From: Gymnogyps californianus
Taxonomy: Eukaryota; Chordata; Aves; Accipitriformes; Cathartidae
Assembly: GCF_018139145.2 (NCBI RefSeq)
Contig: NC_059471.1
Location: 211,315,494 to 211,379,493, forward strand
Direction: 5' to 3'
DNA length: 64,000 bases
Of this stretch, positions 11,201 through 21,890 are shown piece after piece; within the stretch, counting starts at the first letter, position 1, and every line of letters begins with the position of its first letter. Both the position numbers and the translations under genes were made by a program. Under the pieces are notes generated by a model. The model was not told the DNA's origin and searched no databases. It saw nothing but the letters and a program-made list of their open reading frames with translations.

Positions 11201-14200
11201 TCTAGGTGATGCTTGATGCTGTAACCAAACATCAGGGAGGAATGTGCCTGCATTACCACCTTGATTCCTTCCCTCCTCTATGTTGATACTGGAGCACTTT
11301 GCAGTTTGCAAAGACTCCCAGGATGTATAGCCTGGAAGAGAGGAAGAGAGCTGGTCTCTATATATTCCAAAGCAGATCGCTTAGTATTTTGTACATGGAG
11401 AAGATGAGGCATAGGAATGAGCAAATATCCCCAAAACACATGGTTTTCCAGGAGTTCAATGGACCAACCTCTTACAAACACTGAGAAAAATGGATGGGCG
11501 GTGGGTAGAGGTGCAAACAGCTTCATAGTACAGTACAGCCGGTGGGAAAGAGAGAGGGAACAGGCTCAGGTTAAACAATATCCACAGCTTTTTTTTTTTT
11601 GTTAGCTGCAATTCCCTGTATTGCTGGAATCACATTCACCTCCAGTTTTGTGGCTTCCTTGCAATGAGGTAAAAGCTGACATAGGTCTTTCTTGCAGCGT
11701 CCTGTCCCCTGCATACCGATCCCAGGTGCTGGGCGAGGGGAGCCTGAGCATGGCACAAGCACAGGGGACAGGACATGGGATCAGAATCAAAATGAATGCA
11801 GAAGGGGAGGTAAATGGAGCTTTTTAGCGCCGGTGATTTTCATTCCTGGCTGATTACTTAACAGGCCAACTATTTAGCATGACCATTGTCTGCTTTAAGT
11901 GTCAGCACATAAAAGTGCGCACCCATGACTATTAGCAAACAGGGCTGGAACATAAAAGGAGCTCTGCAGCCTGAGCTGCTCAGAATACTCATTTAGCATG
12001 AGACACTGGACATAATGACATCTGCATTTAAGTCCATTATACCGATGCATGTGATTTTTCTTTTCCTGGTTAGCAAACGGCCTCATATTTGTCAAATTAT
12101 CCTCTGAGGTTTTGAATGACATGGTGAGGGATAACGAGCCAGACCCCAGGATGGATGAGGCAGAAAAGAGGTCTTCTTTATCCGTTGCTTTGTAATAATG
12201 AAATAAGAGGCAGTCCATTGACAGAGCCACCGAGCTCTGCTGACAGCTCTGTCCTGCATCCTAACCAGAATGGAGTCAGCCAGCTGGGAAGGAGATGGGA
12301 GACACCTCTGCCCATTTTAATCCTTTCTCTTACGTCTGAGTGCATTTACCACCTAGGGCAGGAGGAAACACTGGGGAAGGCAACTGCACATCAAAACCAA
12401 AATCCTTTTGCTTCATTCTGACTTCTTCCATAAAATTTGGTTTTACCTTTTATTCTCCTTTTTCATGGGAAAAATAGTGTTTTCACCAGGGGAGAGAAGA
12501 GCCACTTGGGATTGTTATTCTGGAATTTTTCCCCTTTCCTGTTCTTAATAGGCCCAAGAGGGGTGTTTTGCCTCCCTGCATGGAAGCAGTATCACAGAGC
12601 TGGAGGGAAGGTACCCCTCTTGCCAATAGTGAGTCCCCAGCTCCAGTCCTTTGGAAAAGGCAGTAACTCACCCAAAAATCACTGCCACGCTGTTATCAGT
12701 CACGGTCACCCTGATCAGCAGCAAACATCCTCAGTGCCATCCTTGGCCTCCCCGTCACTGCCTGGCACTGCTCGCCTCTGTTTTGACTGGCCCTCTCACA
12801 CGGCACTGCACCAGCACACCGGAGCCACACGCGTTGGCATGCCCCTCGCCCAGCTGCCTTCTGTGCCCCTGTGGCCACCTCACCGCCTTCCTCTGAGAGC
12901 AGCAAGACTTCTGAGGAGCGAGGCTTGATAGGACAGTTACAAGAGAGTGCTTTGCTATGCCCTTGCCTGGTCTGGGCTCTCCAGATGGCAGAGGGACCCT
13001 TTCTCCTAGTCAGGGCTCCAGTTTCAATTACAGTTTTTTCTGGTAGGGGCACTCCCCAAGAAGATGCTGTTCCTCAGTGAAACCAAGTGTTAAAACCTTT
13101 TTGAGGTCTTCCAAAGGCCTTTCAATGTTTTCTTTTAATTTTCTTGGAAGAAAACGCCATGGCACCAGAATGGGAGTTTTGGAGTGTTTCTTTTTGGTGA
13201 AAAAATGGTTTTGTTGTTGGATAAAAGCCTTTTGGACCAGCTAGTTCCCACCAGAGTCAAACTTCACAAGAAGTAGGATGATATCACTGCCCCAGGACAG
13301 ATCTACACCTGAAGTAGACAAGACATCCATTTACTGTGGTCATGCTTCAAAATACCACTGTGTTGAAGACCACAGTGAAACATTTTTACCATTTGGCAGG
13401 TTCTGCTTGGAAATAAACACATGGGTTTGTGATCTCAAATGCTATGACAGTATATTTGCAGAGTCAGGAACTTGACTGCTCAGAGCCTGGTCCCTGCTGG
13501 GTGATAGATGGCCAAGTTCAGGCTGACAGGATATGTCCAGGGCTGTGTGTTAGAGGCAATGCTATTTTTTTTTTATTTGACAGTTTCTTTTGGTGTGTGG
13601 AAATTGGGAGTGCTGCTTGTTTCAGCTCTCACTGTCCACACAAGCACACCACCAGCTCAGGTGCTTTTGGAGGCCATTTCCCTGATAGTCCTGAGGCCTC
13701 CCGTCCCCACTGCAAGGACGAAGCACTAGTGATCAAGCACATTCCCAACACTGCTAAATTTGCCCATCTGCACACACACAACTGGCTTCGCATATGAGGC
13801 TGGCAGCAGCAGCCACGGATTCTCCATCTTCTGAAGAACCAGTAATCAAACTGGTGAGTCCAGGGCCCGGTCAGGCATTTCTCCCTGCTGCAAGTCAGAG
13901 GTGGGCACGTGTGTAATGCAAGGGAGAAATTACAGTAGTGCCAGTTTCCTGTCACCCAAGGATCAGGAGTTCCCACAGCTGCTTCTCACAGGCACTACTG
14001 TATAAATGTCTGTGCTTGGCTGGTTACGATGGGAATTGCCATTCATCACGGTGTGACGGGGCTTAAGCTGTCTCAGAGCAAGTTGTCAGTTAACCAACGC
14101 TTAATATAGAGCAATCTGATCAGTACGAGACATGTCCTCGCAGCTAAAAAGCCTTAAACGTTTCAGATGCAGCAGCTTCTGAAGTCTTCCAAGATACCTT

Positions 14201-14809
14201 CTGCAGCACTCATTATTATTTTCCTGCTGCTGAGAGGGAGCAGTCAAGATAGGCACTTTGTGTTCATTACCCAGTGTAATATTCACTGGTCTATTTAATT
14301 AATGCTTAGAAAATGTACTTGATGAACTGTAAGTTACTGCGGGCAGGGAGGGATGGGGAATGCAGAAATAGATTAACATTGGCTGATCTTTTAAACTTTT
14401 TCAAAAATTATTTCTTTGGTTTTTACACTCACAAAGTCTTGTGGGGTGTTCCCCTTTCTTGCAGGCATCTAATTTCTCATAGCAACAGTTGCTGGCTATC
14501 AAGGAACCTCTTGTAGGAGCTGCTTGAGGCAAAGCTGTTTGTTGGCTGTATTGCAAGAGATGTAGGTAGCAGAGCAGAGGTGTCGGATGCATTGTACTGC
14601 CTGTTTCTCTGTCCAGCCCATCCATTATTTTCTAGATATATCAGCTTCACACCACATGGAGGAATGCTGCTCTCAGGGGAGTCCTCAACAGAAATCTGAG
14701 AGTTGCCCCTTAAAACTGATGATCTTGAAACATGCCGTAAGAAAGGGCTTATAAGCTTAACAGGCAAAACAGACAGAGGTGGGCAGAGCAGGGAAGAGTA
14801 TTTTCTAAA

Positions 14810-14940
14810 CACAGCACAACAGCCCCAAGCAGCTAAATGATTTTCTGAAGGTCATGAAGGAAACTTGTGTCCGAGTCAGAAATTTAACCCGGATTTTTTG
14901 CTTGGTTCATTGCCTTAGCAGCTGGATGCTTCTTCCTGCC
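14810..14940 (-). repeat. Antisense MIR-type SINE fragment
   Basis: Read on the + strand it shows AGCAGCTAAATGATTTTCTG, then AAGGTCATGAAGGAAACTTG, then TCAGAAATTTAACCCGGA and GATGCTTCTTCCTGCC. These match reverse-MIR blocks ('taagtgacttgcccaaggtcacacagc', 'gcagagccaggatttgaacccagg', 'ccagtgctcttccactgc'). It is diverged and the ends are approximate. Confidence 0.55.
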
Positions 14941-17466
14941 TCCTTAGTCACTGACATTGGTCATTGAAGTGCCATTTCCTTTGGAAAAGGTGGTAACAGG
15001 AGGAGGTCTGACAGAGATTCACGATCAGTGCAAAAACATGTCTTCCCCTCCCCTTTCTGTTGTTGCAGCACCGGCTGTGAATTCAGGGGAGTCTGCTCCA
15101 TTTCGGGTTTTCTGAGCTTGCCACACAGAAAATCCCATAAGAGTTCTCTCTGCAAATCTGTTTTCTTTTAAGTAGCACCAATTTCCTGGTGCACATGTTT
15201 TGCATTTGTCTGGGTGCATGTGTGAGAGCCAGTAGCTCCCCAGCACACTCTCCACTCTGGAGATCACTTGAGAATTGGGTTTTCTTTGTGAAGATGAAGT
15301 ATCACGTGCAGGCTCTGTGCTCTGAGAGACTCAATTTTGTACAGAAAATGATCTGTGTATGTGTCTATGTGGAAAGCCTTGGGAAAGATCCTTGCAGCCT
15401 TAAGAAATGCAATATTGCCCTCTAGTGATGATGAGGATGGCCTGGTTTGACCTGATGAAACAAAAAGCATTTTGGCTAACCTTCACTGGGATTCAAAAAT
15501 GGAATAAATGTTCCTCTTTTCTTCTGACCCTGGAATTAAAGATCCTACCATCACAACTTGGAGAGCACTGGTAGTGGTGATAAGCAGAGGAGGTTCTTCA
15601 AGAATCATAGAATGTGTAAAATTATCATTTTTCTCCATGAATTCAGCAGATGGAAAGCCAGCTGTACTCAAAGAGCAGATCTAGTAAGAAGGTTCCTTTT
15701 TTAATGCAGCATCTTTTTTTCATTTCTAAAGCCAAGTATATTTTTATTTGCCAAAAAAAAAAAAGAGAAGCAGTTTCAAGGACAGGAGGTGAAACCCAGT
15801 CGAACGCAGAAAAAAAATTAAGAAAAAGTTTAATTTTTGTGCTTCATGATCCCTACATTCAAATGTTTTTTTTTATTTGGGTTTTATTTTTATTTCTCAT
15901 TTGAAGTCTTCTGGAGGGGAAGAAGGAGGGATAATAGCAGGAACACTTCAGCAGATGAACAAGAGGAGCTCACAATGTTCTTCTCACTCTAGCAAGCCAG
16001 TAGTTGGTTGTATCTGCCAGGAAATAAACTGTTTTGAAGAGTCTTCAGAAGACACTGAGGAGCACTACAAAGCTTTGACCTTTACCCCTAAGAAGGTTAC
16101 ATTTCAGGCCCTCGATTCTGCAAATAGCTCAACACAGACAACCCCTCCAGTGCTTGTGTGAAGCCCCAGGAGTGTCAGCAGGTCTCAGCTCCACTCCCAG
16201 GCAGCAGGGTCAGGGAGTAAGGTTTCTCTGTAACTGGACCCTGCATCTCAACCCAGATTTCTAAGGTATATCTCATTTTTTCAAGTTCCTGATGCAGACA
16301 GCATTTCCCTGGCACCTTCCCTATTCTAATTGCCTCTGACAAGGCACGATAGTACTGGAATTTATGTAAGGAACATTGCTGCCACAGTATTGCAACTTAA
16401 ATATCACTATAAAACAGGGTGGGCAGACAGATGTATTTTTTTTCCTTACTTAAAACACAAAGTAAATGCAAAATTCAGCTTAATCATTCACTGAACCTAT
16501 CCAGGCTTTCTCTGTTACTACAGGAACACACAACATACTTATATGTAACAATTAGTCATTAACTTTGACGGTATCCTGAGCTTTTTTCCCCAAAAGGGCA
16601 CAAGGCAGAATTAAGGGCTGGAGTCGATTCAAGCCAGTGGCAACACTCTCATGGAGTTCACTCCCAAAGGATCAAATCTCCAAAGCAGGCAGGACATGGA
16701 GTACTGAATTAATTTGTACATATCATGGGCTTTCAACAGAATTGCAAATATTTGGGGTAATCAGCCAAGGCAAGAGAATGCGTTTTTCTGACACTGAGGG
16801 TTTGGGCTGGTCAGCTTTCTACTGAGTTCTGAGAATTCATCTCAGCTCAAAAAACCCCTAGATTATTGGCATTCCCAGTCATCCCCAGCATCACTACTCA
16901 CGGTACTGGTAAATTGTACAAGGTCCTTAACTATTGCTGGTTGCTTACTCTGCAACCATAGCTGCTACGTGCTAGTTGCTAAAATATGTAAAGAAGCCTT
17001 TATAAAATTTGCCTTATGCAGAGCTGAAGTGGACAGGGAAGGAACCCAGAAGTGGATTTCTGTCAGTGAACATTTTACAAGACACAGGTCAACAGCACAG
17101 AAATGGGCAGGTTAGGTAAAGGAGTGAAGAAGAAATGCCAAAATGTGATGGAGAATGAAGGGGAGTTTACAAGCAAACAGAAAAAATGATTATTTGAAGT
17201 TTAAAAATAAAACAAAGGATTATTTAGTAACAAAATCATCCACTTGATGATCCAGTTCCTTTGGTATGGCTGGGGTGGTGGTGACTGATCACGTCCTGGA
17301 GCATGCACAAGCCTCTTTCATCACCCCACTCTGTCATAAGCAAAGAAACTTCATTTTTAGTATACTCATCATGACTCCGTTGACCACATTTTTCATGTAA
17401 TGAGTGCATTTTCATGTTTTGCCCTAGTTACCCCTTGTGTCTTACCTCTCTTGCTTTCCCTTTCAG

Positions 17467-17551
17467 GTTCTACATTGAAAGCATCTCCTATCTAAAGGAC
17501 AATGCCACCATTGAGCTGTTTTTCTTGAACGCCAAGTCCTGCATCTACAAG
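17467..17551 (+). CDS. FRMD4A: FRMD4A window exon 2: start of FERM F2 lobe
   Basis: This 85-nt exon begins with G, finishing the split Arg codon, and encodes 28 residues: FYIESISYLKDNATIELFFL followed by NAKSCIYK. It ends in phase 0 after Lys with donor GTAAGG. The polypyrimidine acceptor is CTTTCCCTTTCAG. This is the F1-F2 linker and first helix of the acyl-CoA-binding-protein-like F2 lobe. 'FYIESISYLKD' is characteristic of the FRMD4 pair. Tyr in ISYLKD and the DNATIE stretch agree with FRMD4A, whereas recalled FRMD4B has ISFLKDKTTVE. A CpG-rich patch begins only about 300 bp downstream of the donor. Confidence 0.95.
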
Positions 17552-17849
17552 GTAAGGACTTGGGGAGCTCTGGGTGGCACTGGGGTGGGCTGAGACGCCT
17601 GGGTCTGCATCCCCTGACCCAAAATTTACATTAGTCACACTCAGACTTTGAGATATGACCTCCTCCTCCTCCGACCCTCCCTTACTCCTGTGTCTCTAAC
17701 CACCCTGGCCAGCTTCCCAGTCGGAGAGAGGTTCTGAGGTAAAACACCCCTGGAAGTAACTCTTGTGGTTGGCAGGAGGGAAGCTGCAGCTGCTAAAATT
17801 ATAAACTGGCTTGTATTTAGAAGGAAATATCTGGTTTTACGTTAAAAAA

Positions 17850-17990
17850 ACGCCGCTGTTGAGGCTGGCTCTGGGCTGAGTGGACGTCGTTAGGGGCTCC
17901 CGCCCGAAGAGGGCGGCAGTGGCCGCGCGGGCTGCGGCGCGGGCGCCATCTTCTGGGCTAAGCGGCGGAAGGGCGGGAGCGTGGGTTGGG
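17850..17990 (-). promoter_or_regulatory. Small CpG-rich patch with YY1-like, ETS-like and GC-box motifs
   Basis: The stretch is far richer in CpG than its flanks. Read on the minus strand it carries GC-box-like cytosine runs, an ETS-like CTTCCGC (the + strand reads GCGGAAG near 17964) and then AAGATGGCGCC (complement of 17942-17952), a close fit to the YY1 site AANATGGCGGC. A pair of facing GC boxes, CCCGCCC (17899-17905) and GGGCGG (17911-17916), follows. YY1 sites just downstream of start sites are typical of broadly expressed CpG promoters, so an antisense or bidirectional internal promoter is possible. No downstream transcript structure was identified. Confidence 0.4.
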
Positions 17991-17997
17991 GGGGTGA

Positions 17998-18305
17998 GTC
18001 TGTGAGAGACCAAGTGCGTGTGTCTGTGAGATTGTCCGTGTGTGAGAGAGTGTGCAAAGTGTGAGAGTGCGTGAGGTCGTGTGCGAGAGTGGGGGTAGGC
18101 ATGGGGGGCTGTGTGACGGGTGTGGGACTGCATGCATGTGGGACTGTAACTGTCAGAGTCTGTGCATCTGTGAGAGTGTGTGTGTGTGTGTGTGTTAGGG
18201 ATGCATATGACTACGTGTTTGTGACAGTGTGACTCAGAGTTTGTGGGACAGGGGGAGTATGTGGGTGTATGTGCATGAGTGGGGATAAGCGTGTCTGTGG
18301 GTATG
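17998..18305. repeat. GT-rich low-complexity tract including (GT)10
   Basis: About 300 bp consist of degenerate TGTGAGAGTG-type words with an uninterrupted (GT)10 at 18176-18195. The alternating purine-pyrimidine composition favours Z-DNA, and length variation between individuals is likely. The 162-codon minus-strand frame here (His, Thr, Ser and Pro-rich) is an artefact of CA repeats. Confidence 0.85.
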
Positions 18306-18883
18306 TACAGGAACAAGGCATGCACGGAGAAGTGCTTTTTGTACCAGAAGTAGCCCTGCCTGGTACGCTACTGAAAACACCAGCCTGCTGTCACCGGCCC
18401 TGTAACTCAGAGCTGCCCCTTGCAAGGCACTCTGTGTGCCAGAGATAAGGGCGTCCTGGCACGGCCTCCACTCCCCCGCCGGAGTGCCCGCGGCAGAGCT
18501 GCGAAGCTGACCCCTCCGATGCCACAAGCCAACCTTACAAGTGAAAGAGCAGCGTCCAGAAAATGAAGCAGGCCCAGAACCTGCTGAGCTGGAGGCTGGC
18601 TGCGTGCGGACTCGGCCAGGTGGGCTGGACGGGCAGCCCGATGTGTGGGACTGGGCGAGGTTTTTCAGCAGCTGGGATTCCCTGGGAGGATCCCTCCTAC
18701 CTCCCTCTGTGCTGGCAGAGGCCATTCCCGGTGACTCACCTCCATCTGCCAGGGAGGAAGTGGTAGGAAAAGACAGCTGTAGTCAGGGAGTGATTGTACC
18801 ACCATCCCACAACCCTCAGCAGGTTTGTGACCTGCTAAGCCAACTAGCTTGCACCGAATCTGGAGCCTCACTTCCTGACATCT

Positions 18884-18932
18884 GCATGTCCTAAAATGCA
18901 GGGACTAACTTTGCATCTCCTAAAATGCAGGG
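18884..18932. repeat. Imperfect 29-bp tandem duplication
   Basis: GCATGTCCTAAAATGCAGGG (18884-18903) recurs with one mismatch as GCATCTCCTAAAATGCAGGG (18913-18932), a period of 29 bp. This is a local slippage-type duplication. Confidence 0.8.
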
Positions 18933-21833
18933 CAGAAGCCAGAAAATGCCTTTTTTCCAGTGCCCAGGAAAGAGGTAGGGCTGCTGAGCTGAGCCGTGCA
19001 GAGCGTTGCTCTCTGGCAAGGCTGCCATTAGATGTGCTTAGTCAGCCCTCCCCAGCAACAAGCTCAGTGAGCATCACATTTTGGTTCCTGGGGAAAGTTC
19101 GTTTTTGAAGTATTGCCAGGAAAAGCTTACACTGTTGTTCTTTTTTTGGAGAAAGCTTAATAAGAAGAAGAGAAAAAAAAAGAGAAAAAAAGTGCCCTAC
19201 AGATCTAGGTTGGTCTATTTTAGTCTGACCTCTCCTGAAACCATTAGTTTGCACATTCAAGCTGACTGTCATCCCTATCCAAAAATAGCCCTGCTGGATT
19301 CCCAGTCTCCCATGCGGGTCCTTCCCCATTTGACTTCCAGCCACAGTAAGCCACGCTGTGCTATTAAAAAAGGCGCTGAATTTGAAAGCTGGGTGCAAAG
19401 TCTCTGCTAAGACGCAGGGCGAGCACCCAGCCAGCATGCCTGGAGGATTACTCTAGGCGTAGAAAGGGGGATTCAGTGTCTAAGCACAGCCAGTGCTTGT
19501 CATCCCTGCAGCTAGCGGGTGGTGTTGCATGCTCCCAAACCTTGAAAGCTTCCTTGTTGCACCAAAAGTTCCCTCGTTGGACTTCCCATGGATACCTTCG
19601 TCCCAGGCTCCCCTGCAGCCCAGAAAGACCATACTGTGTATGATATAGTGTAGTTCATAATGCTATGCTAGCACCTCAGACCTTCCCCTGTTGATTCTCC
19701 AGACACACGTCCTCAAATGTCCCCATGCACAGGGCTGCTGAAGTTGGTAAAGAATAAAACTGAGGCCTGGTTAGTTTGGGGCTGCTGGCCCACTGGGTTG
19801 CCAGCTGGCTCTGCGCTGGGTGCTGTACTCCTCTGGCTGTGCTCACCGCTCCTCCTCGCCCACCCACGCACCCAAACACTCACACAGGACCAGCAAGCCA
19901 CTGTTGCCTAGAAAGGCCAAGCCACATTTGTACTACCAAATGAGACAGGTCTTGGCATCAGGCACTGTCCCTCGATCAGTCAGGCTGTTTAATTACTAGC
20001 ACGTTTTGGCATGGGTTTTGGCCTGTGCCAACTAGCCCCGTCCCAGGCATGGCTTGGGCACTGTTCAGGGATGAGCACCTGTTCCCAAGAGGCAATACAG
20101 CTGAGGTAACCCCATCTGGGACCGGGGGAGGGAGGAAAAGTGTTCAGTCATGAGCTATACAGTGCCACATACCCTTAGGGCCAGAGAACGGCTCTGGCCC
20201 ACTTTACCTACTAGTATAGACTTGCCATCACGTCGACATGTGGTTGCAGAGGCGGGTTTGTCCATGCGATGCCGGGTGCTTCAAGATGGGAGGAAGACCA
20301 GGCACTCTGGTTCTACTCCACATCGCCCCTTGCTACGGGATACGCCTGACTACCCCAGCCCGGCCCTGCTTGCAGCTGAATCGACATCCCGCGCCAGCCG
20401 CTTCCCTTGGCACACGCACATCGTTAGTGCAGGTGCCTGCGTGAATCAGGCAGTTTAGCCGAACGGGGGAAGGTGTGTTTATTGCCCATAGCAGAGCTGC
20501 TCTTCACTCCCCAAGGAGTCGTGACGAAGGAGGTGAAGGACGTGCTTATTTTAAAAAGCTGGCACTGGTGAAAGCCAAGGACACCTGGATCTTATCCTCT
20601 GTTTTGTTCCCTTTGTTTTTGATTTTTCCAGAGACAAGCCAACACAGCAATTGTGGCTTGTAAATGAGGTGTGGCTATGACTTGGCTGGAGCGTGGATCA
20701 CAGCAGTGATCTATATTTAGATCACTCGTTTCTTGCCAGATGAAGTAAAATATTAAAAACAGCAGCTTAAATAAATACAACAGAAAAGCCACCACAGGAG
20801 TGAGCTGAACAGTGACCCAGTTTACATGGCCACGTACGTAGGAGACAACGTAGGAGTTCTAGTTGCAGAATAGAGGCCTAAACAGTATGTCAGTAAAAGC
20901 CCACTATCGTCCCAAAAGCAGGGACCAGAAACTCGGGGAGAGCACACTTGGTCGCAAGATTAATGCTCATGCTTCCCATCCCAAGCATCTTTCATGCTGG
21001 GTCTGCGTCCCACACATTCAGACAGCAGTGCCTGGACCCCTTGGTTCTGTGACCACTATCTCAGGCACAGCAGAAGGACCCTGAGAGGATCTCATGGGAC
21101 CATCCGTGTCCTTCATGTGACCATGGTGTCCGAGCAAAACGCTCACAATTTCACCTGACCCTCCAAGATTGCTTTCATCGGGGGCTGGATCCTATAGAAT
21201 GGAGCAGTGAAGATCTACCAAAAGATTTGCTGTCACAGCTCATTCTCAAAGCACCTCCAGCCCCAGTGCTCATGGGGATGAAGGGGCTGAAACCAGAGCT
21301 CCCATCCTGCAAGAGGGAATATGACTCTTCTTCCTGTGAGTTTACCCTGGGCAAGGGCCAGAGGAGTTCTGCGGGGGCTTTGACACAACCTCAGTGAAGA
21401 CAAATTTTCTCATTTCCTTGCTTCTGTGAGCCAAGGACAAGGCTGTGTTCCCCTGAAGCACGGGTGACATTTGGGGGAGAAAAAATGTTTTTTCCCAGAC
21501 TATCTTTCACTAAATCACACAAGAAAACAAAAATTACCCTGATCCTCCCCCTTCCACCTGCCTTCTCCTCCCCAGGAATCTCTTGATGCCACATGCAGTT
21601 ATGCTTCATTTACCAAGCCATTACGCTGAATATTTGGCTTTCTCCACATCTGAGTGGGCAGGTTCTCCCTCACTTTGGTCTCCAGGAGCACAGGGAATGC
21701 TTTGAAGCCTAGCCAGGGGAGAAAACTGGCACTGCACACTTCACCATGCAGTAGCCAGGAGGAGATGCACCTCCTTCTTACAGGAGCTGAGACTCAACTC
21801 TCTTTTTCTTTCTTGTTTTCCTCACCTTTCAAG

Positions 21834-21890
21834 GAACTCATTGAGGTTGACAGTGAAGTGGTGTTCGAACTGGCTGCATACATCTTGCAG
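21834..21890 (+). CDS. FRMD4A: FRMD4A window exon 3: FERM F2 lobe helix
   Basis: This 57-nt exon encodes exactly 19 residues, ELIEVDSEVVFELAAYILQ, with phase 0 at both ends. It can therefore be included or skipped without shifting the frame. The acceptor follows a very long pyrimidine tract (CTTGTTTTCCTCACCTTTCAAG); the donor is GTAAGC. The residues form a helix of the F2 lobe. Compared with the recalled human protein there appear to be two conservative changes: Glu for Asp in 'LIDVD' and Ala for Ser in 'ELASY'. Both need a real alignment. Confidence 0.94.

Larger units (their letters stand above)
3515..17466 (+). other. FRMD4A: Intron of about 14.0 kb
   Basis: No coding exon was recognised. 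Contents include an AAAC simple repeat (about 4868-4890), a 13-bp exact tandem duplication (5256-5281), a T run near 11591-11600, an A run near 15756-15767 and an antisense MIR-type fragment near 14810-14940. Open frames of up to 163 codons (for example 12437-12928) lack recognisable domains and splice logic. The intron is phase 2, ending at the acceptor TTGCTTTCCCTTTCAG. Nothing else was supported by eye. Confidence 0.8.
17552..21833 (+). other. FRMD4A: Intron of about 4.3 kb with CpG patch and GT-rich tract
   Basis: This phase 0 intron holds a compact CpG-rich block at about 17850-17990, a GT-rich low-complexity tract at about 17998-18305, a further moderately GC-rich stretch to about 18700 and an A/G-rich run near 19155-19190. 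No coding exon was recognised. Long frames on the minus strand at 17837-18325 and 18234-18725 derive from the CA/GT-rich and GC-rich sequence. Confidence 0.75.

Noticed and set aside
12437..12928. 163-codon + strand frame in the 14-kb intron
   Set aside because: The residue content is like random translated GC-rich intron, with no motif and no recognisable family.
15424..15525. C/D snoRNA-like pattern (GTGATGA ... CTGA)
   Set aside because: No terminal stem brackets the boxes and no internal C'/D' pair was found.
17837..18325. 162-codon minus-strand frame rich in His, Thr, Ser and Pro
   Set aside because: It is a translation of the GT/CA-rich low-complexity tract and the CpG patch; there is no independent coding evidence.
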